Of a stretch of DNA of 15,527 nt, positions 1 to 7,604 are shown piece by piece. The notes under the pieces are model-generated. The model had not been told where the DNA came from. It was given only the letters and a program-made list of their open reading frames with translations, and ran no database searches. How positions within the stretch are numbered: the first letter of the stretch is position 1; each line of letters starts with the position of its first letter. This DNA is from Bacteroidota bacterium. Its GTDB lineage: Bacteria > Bacteroidota > Ignavibacteria > Ignavibacteriales > Ignavibacteriaceae. The DNA lies in assembly GCA_021793635.1 (NCBI GenBank), contig JAJYSI010000020.1, positions 1 through 15,527 of the forward strand, read 5' to 3'. A program made the translations under genes and the position numbers.

Positions 1-777
1 AACTGCGCGAAGATTATGAATTGGGGCATTGATAGGAATAGTTCGTACTTTTCTGAATATACCTTTGCTGTTGTTGTAATAAAAATTGAGCGAATAGTTA
101 AAAATATTAAACGCTGCAATATCTGGATATCCATCATTGCTTAAATCCGCAAAGACTGCATTGGAAAAATTTGTACTGTCAACAATCTTCTTTTTTTTTA
201 GAACGTTGCCGGTATTGTATATAATGGATAATCCATTGAACGAACTGCCGGAGATGAGTAATTCGTCTTCGCCATTTCTATCGATATCCGCAGTACTTAC
301 ATTCCCCGGATAAGAATCGAATTTAACAGACCTTGAAATAAACGCGTTGCCGGAAGATGTAAAAGAATAAAACCCTACACGCCTGGAAGATCTGCTTATA
401 AAAGCATACCTCTTTTGAGTTTTATTCAATTCGACTAAAGGTTGGATCTTAGTTATTTGGTAAGGGACAAAATGAACAACTGGCTTATCGAAGTTATCAT
501 TGGCTTCTCCGGATAGGGAAACTATTTTCTTTTGACTGGTATTAAATAAAACAAGATCGGTGTATGAGTCATTATTAAAATTCAGAGAGAAAAGGGAATT
601 AAAACCATGCGGGATCTTGAAGCTCTTAAATTGACAGAAACCGTTTATCGGAATAGGATCGGTAAATATATTATCTTGAGGAAATGCCTCGCATGATATA
701 AAAAGAGCGATCAATAAAATATTAATTTTGTTTATTTCTATTTTGAAGCCTGTTTTCTCGCCGCAGCAATGCTTCAT
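1..777 (-). CDS. Exported FG-GAP/VCBS repeat protein, 3' end cut by the window edge
   Basis: The frame is open from ATG 777 to the left edge: 259 codons with no stop, partial at the C-terminus. Residues about 18-28 form a hydrophobic signal segment ending ISCEAFPQ. It could be cut after CEA by signal peptidase I, or at C29 as a poor lipobox. Three calcium-loop-like blades follow: FNNDSYTD near residue 67, DIDRNGEDE at about 164-172 and DLSNDGYPD at about 211-219. These match the D-x-D/N-x-D/N-G-x-x-D pattern of FG-GAP/VCBS beta-propeller repeats, so a surface or secreted propeller involved in binding or adhesion is likely. ATG 777 has an AGAAGG motif 5 nt upstream and lies inside the thioesterase gene (56-nt overlap), suggesting one transcript with bamD and the thioesterase. 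A downstream TTG at 714 would be a less likely start. The ligand cannot be read from the sequence. Confidence 0.8.
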   Translation of the reverse strand, partial: MKHCCGEKTGFKIEINKINILLIALFISCEAFPQDNIFTDPIPINGFCQFKSFKIPHGFNSLFSLNFNNDSYTDLVLFNTSQKKIVSLSGEANDNFDKPVVHFVPYQITKIQPLVELNKTQKRYAFISRSSRRVGFYSFTSSGNAFISRSVKFDSYPGNVSTADIDRNGEDELLISGSSFNGLSIIYNTGNVLKKKKIVDSTNFSNAVFADLSNDGYPDIAAFNIFNYSLNFYYNNSKGIFRKVRTIPINAPIHNLRAV

Positions 778-1198
778 CGTACCTTCTTTTTTCATCTTCT
801 GTTTCTGGAATTGCCTCTGTAGCCTTTTCAGGCTTGCCCTCACTGTTTAAGCAAACGAATGTTAAATAAGCGGTGTTAGTATGTATCTTTGTCCCTTCCC
901 TAAATGATTCGGAAAATACTTTAACACCAATTTCCATGGAAGTGTTGAATACTCTATTAACCGAAGCGACTAATGTTACAGCATCTCCAAGGTTTATTGA
1001 ATGATGAAAATCCACGCTGTCTACGGAAGCTGTAACACAAATTCTGTTAGTATGCTTTTGAGCGCAAAGGGCTGCGCAAATATCTATCCACAGCATTAAT
1101 TGCCCTCCGAGCAGTTTCCCTAACTGATTGGTGTTGTGGGGAAGGACTAGCTCGGTCATTGTCATTACCGATTCACTGACCTTCTTAGCCTTCTCCAT
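722..1198 (-). CDS. Acyl-CoA thioesterase, hotdog fold (YciA/BACH type)
   Basis: A 158-residue single hotdog domain that hydrolyses acyl-CoA to free acid and CoA in the cytoplasm. The N-terminal part carries the family signature: NTNQLGKLLGGQLMLWID at residues 22-39. The glycine pair precedes the central helix, and D39 is in the place of the catalytic Asp of YciA-like enzymes. The block SVDFHHSINLGD at 61-72 is the second conserved strand-turn (x-F-x-x-P/S-x-x-x-G-D). The length fits the family. The charged tail after about residue 130 is probably disordered. The ATG shares one base with the stop of the upstream bamD-like gene (TAATG), so translation is likely coupled. The neighbouring genes concern the envelope, which hints at acyl-CoA housekeeping for lipids, but the substrate chain length cannot be told from sequence. 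Confidence 0.87.
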   Translation of the reverse strand: MEKAKKVSESVMTMTELVLPHNTNQLGKLLGGQLMLWIDICAALCAQKHTNRICVTASVDSVDFHHSINLGDAVTLVASVNRVFNTSMEIGVKVFSESFREGTKIHTNTAYLTFVCLNSEGKPEKATEAIPETEDEKRRYDEALLRRENRLQNRNKQN

Positions 1199-1983
1199 TA
1201 TTTGGCTGCCGAAAGTTTCTCTTCGAGTGAAGACTTTAATTTTTCGATTTCTTTTATATGTGAATCGTTCGGGTACAAATCAATAAATTTAGATATCGAC
1301 GCTAAAGCTTCATCATTTTTTTTACGGTCTATCAGCAAATTGATTTTATCGTACATCGCCAATGGTCCGTACTTCGTATCATGATAATTGTCGATAACAA
1401 GGTTGTAATAAATGATAGCGGCTTTGTAATAATCCATCTTATGGTAGATATAAGCCGTATGATATAACTTATGAGCCAGCTTATCATTCATCTCCGCAAT
1501 TTTCTTTTCAGCTTCAGGTACTTTTGGATCGGCAGGGAAGAAGTCGATGAAAGCCTGGAATTCGCTTATTGCTTTCTTTGTATATTTTTGGTCAAGTTCG
1601 AAATAAGGCGAAAGCATGTAATAACATTCTGCAAGCATGTACTGGGAAATTGGTACAAGTTTGCTTGACGGCATATTTTTAATAAGTCTGCTGAATTCAT
1701 AAGCGCCTAAAATATATTCGCCGCGCTGGTAACGGGTCATACCTAGATAGTATTGTGCAGAATCAACAATAGCATTTCCCGGATACTGAAGCACCATTGC
1801 CTGAAATTCTTTTAATGCTTCCTGATAATCTTTATCATTATATAATTTAACAGCGTAATCATACCTAAGGCTGGGAGGCAGCTGCGAGGTATCAACGGAA
1901 GCTGCACAGCCCCACAGATAAAGTACCGCGGCTCCTAAAACCATGAATGTTAAAATTGATTGCTTTGCGAAATGAAACTTCAT
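1198..1983 (-). CDS. bamD: BamD-like outer membrane assembly lipoprotein (TPR)
   Basis: A 261-residue lipoprotein. The BAM complex uses BamD to help insert beta-barrel proteins into the outer membrane from the periplasmic side. The N-terminus has a basic start, a hydrophobic stretch (residues about 9-24) and the lipobox LWGC with C26 as lipidation site. The rest is helical TPR repeats: FQAMVLQYPGNAIVDSAQYYLGMTRYQRGEY, then SQYMLAECYY..., then PLAMYDKI..., with the typical Y-P-x-S/D-x-x-A spacing. Length is near the 245 residues of E. coli BamD. An in-frame TTG at 2019 would add 12 residues, but it sits inside the predicted -7 promoter element, so ATG 1983 is chosen. It is followed by the thioesterase with a one-base overlap. 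Another TPR lipoprotein of the YbgF/YfgL-associated kind is possible but less likely. Confidence 0.8.
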   Translation of the reverse strand: MKFHFAKQSILTFMVLGAAVLYLWGCAASVDTSQLPPSLRYDYAVKLYNDKDYQEALKEFQAMVLQYPGNAIVDSAQYYLGMTRYQRGEYILGAYEFSRLIKNMPSSKLVPISQYMLAECYYMLSPYFELDQKYTKKAISEFQAFIDFFPADPKVPEAEKKIAEMNDKLAHKLYHTAYIYHKMDYYKAAIIYYNLVIDNYHDTKYGPLAMYDKINLLIDRKKNDEALASISKFIDLYPNDSHIKEIEKLKSSLEEKLSAAK

Positions 1984-2016
1984 ATTATTTAAGCACTTAT
2001 TTGTAAATTTTGAATA

Positions 2017-2047
2017 CAATTATAAATAAATTCCGGTAGGCTTCAAA
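2017..2047 (-). promoter_or_regulatory. Predicted promoter of bamD-thioesterase-VCBS operon
   Basis: Read on the minus strand, TTTG (2047-2044) is separated by 19 nt from TATAATTG (2024-2017). This fits the Bacteroidetes primary sigma pattern TTTG-N19-TAnnTTTG with one mismatch. The same DNA also reads as TTGAAG-N16-TATAAT, close to a sigma-70 promoter. Transcription would start near 2012, giving a leader of about 30 nt to ATG 1983. It lies in the short gap after the 2059-2766 gene. Confidence 0.5.
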
Positions 2048-2058
2048 GGGAATTATTG

Positions 2059-2766
2059 TTACTTACTTCTAACAGTAAAGAAAAGAATTACCGTTAGTGC
2101 TGCCGCGCCGACCGCTATTACCGGCTCATAGATGCTGGAGAAAAAAGGTTCTGCCGGAAGAGCAGCTTGAGTAAAAGGAATTGCGGTATCTTCAATATTT
2201 TTTATCTCGTTTGCGTCAACCGTATCAATGAAGCTGAAAGAAAAATTCTTTACCACCGCTTTCGGCTGCATGATGGAATAATTTCCCCCAAAACTAATTT
2301 CCCTCCTTGCATAATAATCTCCAAAAAGTACTTTACGGAAAAGTTTGTCATAAGTTACTTTTGCATGATCAACCACAAAATTTATTTGTACTGCAGAGCT
2401 GTTGTTGTCGGAAGCAGAAATTATGTTCTTGCCAAGCTTGGAAAAATCTTTTATAAATTGATTTCCGAATAAAGAATAAGAGGAGCCGGAAGGAAACTCT
2501 AGCTTTATATTTTTATCAGCTACAGGAATATTTGAATTTGCATCATTTACAGCCGAATCTACAAGCAAATAAAAAATATTAAGATTAGTTTTAGTTTTTT
2601 CTACCTTAGAAGATGACTGTGAAAATACCGGCAAGGTAATAATAAAGACAAGTAGGACTGCAAGCCATCCTCCTTTTATTTTGTATATATTAAATAAAGA
2701 GAAGGATGGTCTATCTGATTTAATATTCTCGTGTTTTTTCAAACTATTAATCTTGAATCCCTGCAA
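2059..2766 (-). CDS. Exported/membrane-anchored protein of unknown function
   Basis: I do not recognise this family. The protein has about 235 residues. An N-terminal cytoplasmic stretch (1-30) is followed by a hydrophobic segment (about 33-49, ending LPVFSQ) that looks like a signal peptide with cleavage after VFS. A soluble beta-rich middle (about 50-205) is rich in Ser, Asn and Phe. A C-terminal membrane helix (about 212-231) ends in the basic tail TVRSK. This layout suggests a periplasmic domain tethered by its C-terminus. There is no ATG near the front: the frame opens with TTG 2766, and TTG 2742 (LKKHEN) is an alternative, so the start is uncertain. It lies 42 nt after htpX and just before the bamD promoter, so it is probably cotranscribed with htpX. 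The product is expected to be real because the frame is long and has export signals at sensible places. Confidence 0.7.
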   Translation of the reverse strand: MQGFKINSLKKHENIKSDRPSFSLFNIYKIKGGWLAVLLVFIITLPVFSQSSSKVEKTKTNLNIFYLLVDSAVNDANSNIPVADKNIKLEFPSGSSYSLFGNQFIKDFSKLGKNIISASDNNSSAVQINFVVDHAKVTYDKLFRKVLFGDYYARREISFGGNYSIMQPKAVVKNFSFSFIDTVDANEIKNIEDTAIPFTQAALPAEPFFSSIYEPVIAVGAAALTVILFFTVRSK

Positions 2767-2808
2767 TCTTCTATATTAACTCAAACGAATTTCATTTGAT
2801 GAACTTTG

Positions 2809-3657
2809 TTAAAGATTATCTGCTGCCATTGCTCTCAGCCTCTTAACTCTTTCTTCAATCGGCGGATGGGTTGAGAATAATTTCATAACCGATTTTCCTT
2901 TCAGAGGATTAACTATAAACATATGAGCAGTTGCCGGTCCAACGTTGTTTACCGGTTTCAATTGATTACCTCTGGAAATTTTTTCAAGTGCCGATGCAAG
3001 TGCTAAAGGATTATGAGAGAAATGAGCGCCGCCGGCATCAGCAGCAAACTCTCGTGATCTTGATATCGCTAGTTGAAGTAAGGTTGCAGCAATTGGAGCC
3101 AAAATAATTAGAAATAAAGAAGCAATTCCGTCATCATCTCTATCACTTGCTCTTCCGGTAAACATCATTGCCCAGCCAGCCATTTGAGCTATAAAAGTAA
3201 TAGTACCGACAAAGGTAGCAGCAATTGTTCCGGTTAAAATGTCTCTATGCTTAACGTGTGCAAGTTCATGCCCAAGCACTCCGGCTAATTCATCCTGATT
3301 TAGCATGCTTAGTATTCCGGTTGTTGCTGCTACGGCAGCGTGTTCAGGACTTCTTCCGGTAGCAAAAGCATTTGGTGTCTGATCATCAATAATATAAACT
3401 TTAGGCATAGGTATTTCAGCACTTTGAGCCAGTCTTTGAACTACTGCAAATAATTCAGGTGCTTCTTGCTGCGTTACCTGACGAGCATGGTACATGGATA
3501 AAACAATTTTGTCTGAGAACCAGTAACTTCCAAAGTTCATGGCAATGGCAAATATAAAAGCTACAGTCATTCCTCCTCTTCCGCCAATTAGATCGCCTAC
3601 TAGAAGGAAAAGGACCATCATCAAAGTCATTAAAAATACAGTTTTTAGCGTATTCAT
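2809..3657 (-). CDS. htpX: HtpX membrane zinc metalloprotease (M48)
   Basis: A 282-residue integral-membrane protease that degrades damaged or misassembled membrane proteins, acting alongside FtsH in other bacteria. Two N-terminal membrane helices (about 5-22 and 29-47) are followed by the zinc motif HELAH at 130-134, within VLGHELAHVKHRD. The third metal ligand is probably E203 in SRSREFAADAGG. Two more hydrophobic helices lie between these (about 143-168 and 180-198). The C-terminal STHPPIEERVKRL block is typical of HtpX. The length matches the roughly 290-residue family. The ATG at 3657 is clear, with no strong ribosome binding site in front. A predicted promoter lies about 25-55 nt upstream. 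It precedes the unknown exported protein and bamD, which makes an envelope-maintenance neighbourhood. Confidence 0.95.
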   Translation of the reverse strand: MNTLKTVFLMTLMMVLFLLVGDLIGGRGGMTVAFIFAIAMNFGSYWFSDKIVLSMYHARQVTQQEAPELFAVVQRLAQSAEIPMPKVYIIDDQTPNAFATGRSPEHAAVAATTGILSMLNQDELAGVLGHELAHVKHRDILTGTIAATFVGTITFIAQMAGWAMMFTGRASDRDDDGIASLFLIILAPIAATLLQLAISRSREFAADAGGAHFSHNPLALASALEKISRGNQLKPVNNVGPATAHMFIVNPLKGKSVMKLFSTHPPIEERVKRLRAMAADNL

Positions 3658-3682
3658 TTTTCAAACCCAATTTTATATACAT

Positions 3683-3714
3683 CAAAATTAAACAACGGCA
3701 GGTGTTTAAGCAAG
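3683..3714 (-). promoter_or_regulatory. Predicted htpX promoter (Bacteroidetes type)
   Basis: On the minus strand, CTTG (3714-3711) is followed after exactly 20 nt by TAATTTTG (3690-3683), a full match to TAnnTTTG. The expected start of transcription is about 3676, giving a leader of roughly 19 nt before ATG 3657. The -33 element matches TTG only partly. Confidence 0.4.
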
Positions 3715-3759
3715 GAACAGAATTGACGCAAAATACTAATCGGAAATTAAAAAATTATA

Positions 3760-4542
3760 TTATACCATCTTTATTGCAAGACAATCGTGCATAGTTCTTC
3801 CACCTTGATAAATAGAGGAATTTCTTTTTAAAATTCTCCATCCGGAATAATCAAAAAACTTTCCGTTATTTGAAAGAGATTCCGAAAGATTTTGCACATT
3901 ATCCAAAATATCTATCAACTCTTTATTTTGACCCAATGCAATTGGCTTTGAGCCGGCAGAAATAATAATCATTACCGGTTCGATAATCAGGTTGGCAATA
4001 TTTTTAAGTTCAAGCTGCGGCAGGCTTTCACGAGCCTCAAGCTGAATCATCCTTGCACGGGCTTCTGGACCTACAATACTTTTTGCGGAGGTTACGAGGT
4101 CCAGCAAATAATTACGAACAGTATTTAAATCTTCGGCTGTTTTTACAGTCTCTTCATTATGAAGTTCGTTTAAGGCTTTTGCAATGTTCGAAATTTCTTT
4201 TAAATAATAATTTCTTTGGTTGTCAGGGACTAAGAACATAATTACAATGTGTACCGGTGTGCCGTCCGGTGAGCCGTAATTTATTCCGGAAGGACTCCAG
4301 CCAACAGCGCAGTAAAGATCGCCGTCAAATGAAGCTCTTGCATGAGGAACTGCAAAGCCTTTTCCCAAAGCCGTGTTATAATTTTCTTCGCGCTTTAATA
4401 CCAATCCGGCAACGTCGGTACCATTTGGAACAGAGGGAATAGCTTCAATTATATGCGCCAGCAGTTGAAGTGAATCTTGCTTGTCATTATCGGGAAGCTC
4501 GATCAAGCGACCTTCTTGCAAAGCATCTAATAGAGTATCCAT
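3760..4542 (-). CDS. PTS EIIA (fructose/nitrogen type) domain protein linked to MgtA
   Basis: The protein has 260 residues. Residues about 5-150 form a PTS EIIA type-2 domain. The signature is LVLKREENYNTALGKGFAVPHAR (48-69), where H67 is the phosphorylatable histidine of the G-x-A-x-P-H motif. The following strands (AVGWS, VHIVIMFLVP) fit the fold. Residues about 160-260 are an extra C-terminal part with an Ile-rich stretch (IANLIIEPVMIIISAG) that I cannot assign. The ATG comes 2 nt after the mgtA stop, with GGAG about 10 nt upstream, so it is probably coupled to mgtA. EI, HPr, EIIB and EIIC are not seen in the window. I infer a regulatory role for the transporter, as EIIA-Ntr proteins have for K+ uptake in enterics, rather than sugar transport. 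The downstream gap of about 100 nt shows no clear terminator. Confidence 0.8.
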   Translation of the reverse strand: MDTLLDALQEGRLIELPDNDKQDSLQLLAHIIEAIPSVPNGTDVAGLVLKREENYNTALGKGFAVPHARASFDGDLYCAVGWSPSGINYGSPDGTPVHIVIMFLVPDNQRNYYLKEISNIAKALNELHNEETVKTAEDLNTVRNYLLDLVTSAKSIVGPEARARMIQLEARESLPQLELKNIANLIIEPVMIIISAGSKPIALGQNKELIDILDNVQNLSESLSNNGKFFDYSGWRILKRNSSIYQGGRTMHDCLAIKMV

Positions 4543-4544
4543 AA

Positions 4545-7205
4545 TTAATTATCTCCATATCTTTTGAAGAACCATGTTTTAACAAAGTGAGTTAGAACGC
4601 TGTATGTCAATAGAAACGCCGCTATCCATAGCCAATAAATTGGCGGCAGAGGAACAAATCCAAATGTTGTTGCAAATGGCGAATACGGCAGCCACGCGCC
4701 TATAACCATTATCAACAATGTAGTGAGTATCATCGGAACTGAAGCTATGCTTCCGAAGAATGGGACTTTGCGGGTTCTTATTATGTGCACTATCAGCGTT
4801 TGTGTTAATAAAGATTCAACGAACCAACCGGTTTGAAATAAATCTACTTTATAAGTTTTTACGCCAGTCGAAAGTACAGGATTCAGAAAATCACTTGATT
4901 TAAAAATAAACCACATCAAACCGAAAGTTGCATAATCGAAAATAGAACTTATAGGACCGATGAAAATCATAAACTTTTTTATGTTGTTGATGTTCCATTT
5001 TAACGGTTTATCTACAAGTTCGGAATCTACATTATCCGAAGGTATTCCGGTTTGGGAAAAATCATACAGCAGGTTATTTAAAAGAATCTGTATCGGCTTC
5101 ATTGGAAGAAAGGGGATAAGATAGCTTGCACCAAGCACGCTGAACATATTTCCAAAGTTTGAGCTGGCACCCATACGGATATATTTTATTATGTTCGCAA
5201 AAACTTTCCTTCCTTCTTTAATTCCATCTTCCAGCACCAGCAGGCTTTTTTCCAAAAGAACAATATCAGCGGCTTCCTTAGCTACGTCTGCGGCGCTGTC
5301 AACAGATATTCCTACATCAGCGGCACGAAGCGAGGGAGAATCATTTATTCCGTCTCCCATGTAGCCTACAACGTGACCTGCCTGCCTTAATAAATGAATT
5401 ACTTTTTCTTTCTGCACCGGGGACAGCTTTGCAAAGACATTAGCTTCCATCGCAACTTTTGCAAATTCTGAATCTGTTAAATTATTCAGTTCATTTCCTG
5501 TTACTATTTTATCAATATGAAGACCTACATCATGACAAACTTTTTTTGTAACAAGTGCATTATCTCCGGTTAAGATCTTAACTTTTACTCCGACATTCTG
5601 CAGACTTGCAATTGCTTGGGCGGCAGAATCTTTTGGCGGATCAAAGAAAGCTATGTAGCCAAGAAGAATCATGTTTGATTCATCGGCAACTGTAAATGTG
5701 GTTTTTGTTTTTGGAAATTCCCTGTAAGCAATCGCAAGTACACGATAGCCTTCGTTATTTAACTCTTCCACATCCTCATAAAGATCGTCGTGAATCATTT
5801 GGATCAATGGATAAACTTCATCATCAATCTGGTAGAAACTGCTGATGGAATAAATTTCCTCAACGGCACCTTTACAGATTAAAACATGGTCCCCTTCGTA
5901 TTCAACCGCAACAGACATACGGCGGCGCTGGAAATCAAACGGCAATTCATCTACAAGCTGGCATTTAGCTTCAACTTTTAAATCAATATGAGAAATTACC
6001 GCACGGTCAAGCAGATTTCTTAATCCTGTTTGATAAAAACTATTTAAGTAGGCGTACAGCAGAACATCGCGGCTTTCCTTTCCGGTAATATCAACATGCT
6101 TTTCAAGTATAACACGGTCTTGAGTAAGAGTACCGGTCTTATCTGTGCATAGGATATCAATTGCCCCGAAATTCTGGATTGAAGTTAGCTGCTTAACGAT
6201 TACTTTTTTCTTGGACATCGTCAAAGCGCCTTTTGCAAGATTTACAGTTACAATCATCGGCAGCATTTCGGGTGTTAATCCAACTGCAACAGAAATTCCG
6301 AAAAGTAGAGCTTCCATCCAATTACCTTTGGTAAGAGCGATGATAAAGAAAACGCTTAATACCATGAATACCATAAACTTTATCATTAGCCAGGTAAAGG
6401 ATTTTACACCAATATCAAAGCTTGTCTTGGGTCTACTCTCAACAAGTCGCTCAGATATAGAACCGAAGTATGTATGGATTCCGGTATTTACAACTGCTCC
6501 TCTTGCGGTTCCGCTCAATACGTTGCTTCCCTGGAAGCATGCATTCGGAAGCTCGAAGACTAAGCCGTTAAATGAATCTTGTGCGTCGCACTTCTTTTCA
6601 ATAGGAAGTGATTCGCCGGTAAGAACAGATTGACTTACGAAAAAATCTTTTGCGCTTAGCAGACGAAGGTCGGCAGGTATTATAGATCCTGCATGTAGCA
6701 GAATAATATCGCCGGGAACAATGTCCGAGATTGGTATTTCAGTTTCTTTGCCGTCGCGTAGAACAATAGCACTAGACTGAATTCTTCTGCCTAATGCTTC
6801 CACAGCCTGGCTTGAGCGTCTGTCCAGAACAAACGATAAACCAACACTTAAAAGTACCATGCAGCCAACAACAATAGCTGATTTGACATCTCCCATTAAT
6901 AAAGAAATTATTGATATAAGGAGAAGCTGAATTACCAACGGACTTTTACAACGGTTAAATATGTCCTGTAAAATCCCAACTTCTTTTGTATGAGCTAATT
7001 CATTTCTTCCATATTCTTCCAACCTTTTTTCGGCTTCTTCGGAAGATAAACCGGACTCATAGCCTTGAAGCCTGGAAATAGTTTCATGCTGGTTAAGCTT
7101 GCAAATATCGATTAAGCGCTGTTCATCTTGAGTTGCGCTGTGCGGAGTTTTAGCTTCTTTTGTGAATATCGAGGGCGATATTTTTTTGAAAATAGATTTA
7201 GCCAT
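4545..7205 (-). CDS. mgtA: Mg2+-translocating P-type ATPase (P3B, MgtA/MgtB)
   Basis: An 886-residue inner-membrane pump that imports Mg2+ using ATP; E. coli MgtA has 898 residues. The N-terminal soluble part (1-85) leads to a cation-ATPase fold. The actuator motif TGES is at 196-199. TPEMLP at 311-316 sits in the ion-path helix. The phosphorylation motif DKTGT starts at D355 (ILCTDKTGTLT). The nucleotide-binding segment contains KGAVEE near 445, then TGDN at 547-550, and the hinge MGDGINDSPS is at 616-625. Membrane helices at the C-terminal end (about 680-880) complete the transporter. NLLYDFSQ at 711-718 is characteristic of Mg2+ members. The ATG has a clear GGAG 6 nt upstream. A long leader with possible upstream reading frames precedes it, and an EIIA-domain gene follows 2 nt after the stop. 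All catalytic residues are intact. Confidence 0.96.
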   Translation of the reverse strand: MAKSIFKKISPSIFTKEAKTPHSATQDEQRLIDICKLNQHETISRLQGYESGLSSEEAEKRLEEYGRNELAHTKEVGILQDIFNRCKSPLVIQLLLISIISLLMGDVKSAIVVGCMVLLSVGLSFVLDRRSSQAVEALGRRIQSSAIVLRDGKETEIPISDIVPGDIILLHAGSIIPADLRLLSAKDFFVSQSVLTGESLPIEKKCDAQDSFNGLVFELPNACFQGSNVLSGTARGAVVNTGIHTYFGSISERLVESRPKTSFDIGVKSFTWLMIKFMVFMVLSVFFIIALTKGNWMEALLFGISVAVGLTPEMLPMIVTVNLAKGALTMSKKKVIVKQLTSIQNFGAIDILCTDKTGTLTQDRVILEKHVDITGKESRDVLLYAYLNSFYQTGLRNLLDRAVISHIDLKVEAKCQLVDELPFDFQRRRMSVAVEYEGDHVLICKGAVEEIYSISSFYQIDDEVYPLIQMIHDDLYEDVEELNNEGYRVLAIAYREFPKTKTTFTVADESNMILLGYIAFFDPPKDSAAQAIASLQNVGVKVKILTGDNALVTKKVCHDVGLHIDKIVTGNELNNLTDSEFAKVAMEANVFAKLSPVQKEKVIHLLRQAGHVVGYMGDGINDSPSLRAADVGISVDSAADVAKEAADIVLLEKSLLVLEDGIKEGRKVFANIIKYIRMGASSNFGNMFSVLGASYLIPFLPMKPIQILLNNLLYDFSQTGIPSDNVDSELVDKPLKWNINNIKKFMIFIGPISSIFDYATFGLMWFIFKSSDFLNPVLSTGVKTYKVDLFQTGWFVESLLTQTLIVHIIRTRKVPFFGSIASVPMILTTLLIMVIGAWLPYSPFATTFGFVPLPPIYWLWIAAFLLTYSVLTHFVKTWFFKRYGDN

Positions 7206-7604
7206 TTACATCTCCGTACAAAAATTTAAAATGGATTGCCCGTCGACGCCGCGAGGTCGATATAAAGTTTTGATGAATTCTGAATTCCGTATGTAAGAAA
7301 TAGAATAGTTTCATTGTCACCTTCAATCTGCCGCTTCCCCTAAGAAGATCCAATGAAATATTTAGATGGTCAAACGTTGGGGAAGTTTATTTTTTACTAG
7401 AAATGTTTTTATTAGCGCCAGGCTCGTCGGAGTCTCGCATTTTCTATCTCATAAGTTGTTAAAAATTTCCCTGTAAAAGTAAGTAATTAAATTAAAAGAA
7501 AAAAATTATTTGCTTGCTGCCATTGAGGTTAAGTTAAAAACTAAGACTCAAAAAATTAGAAGAAGAGCATCTAAAATACTTTTCCGCAGCCTTAACTTCA
7601 GTCT
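7206..7604 (-). promoter_or_regulatory. Long untranslated stretch upstream of mgtA, candidate leader region
   Basis: About 400 nt separate ppk1 from mgtA. The gap contains AT-rich DNA with isolated GC-rich patches. Read in the mgtA direction it holds: an 17-codon reading frame (7440-7387); a 7-bp inverted repeat CTTCCCC/GGGGAAG (7385-7379 with 7340-7334); a GACCA...TGGATC pairing inside its loop; a 38-codon frame (7314-7198) with AAGGTG ahead of its ATG that ends over the mgtA start; and a GC-rich hairpin-forming patch (about 7243-7260). The start of transcription and the promoter could not be placed. No M-box or yybP-ykoY motif was recognised. The region may instead be a dispersed intergenic repeat. 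No complete gene of ordinary length is present. Confidence 0.3.
7334..7385 (-). repeat. Inverted repeat CTTCCCC/GGGGAAG in mgtA upstream region
   Basis: Perfect 7-bp arms (7334-7340 and 7379-7385) enclose 38 nt. The loop contains a further weak pairing, GACCA with TGGATC. Read on the minus strand, the left arm begins one base after the stop of the 17-codon frame. In RNA the arms would form a G-C-rich stem in an otherwise AT-rich setting. Function is unproven. Confidence 0.45.

Noticed and set aside
1984..2019. TTG start giving a 12-residue longer BamD
   Set aside because: The TTG lies in the predicted -7 promoter element. The lipoprotein signal begins naturally at ATG 1983.
3455..3685. 76-codon minus-strand frame
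   Set aside because: It is an out-of-frame shadow of the N-terminal part of htpX, and the composition is not protein-like.
6145..6633. 162-codon plus-strand frame
   Set aside because: It is antisense to the middle of mgtA, whose catalytic motifs are intact there. There is no ribosome binding site and no recognisable domain.
7206..7604. M-box or yybP-ykoY riboswitch upstream of mgtA
   Set aside because: I looked for the conserved blocks of these metal riboswitches and found none. A covariance-model search would be needed to be sure.
7500..7604. Rho-independent terminator after ppk1
   Set aside because: GTTAAG/CTTAAC and AGACT/AGTCT pairings exist but are distant, weak and not followed by a clean T run.
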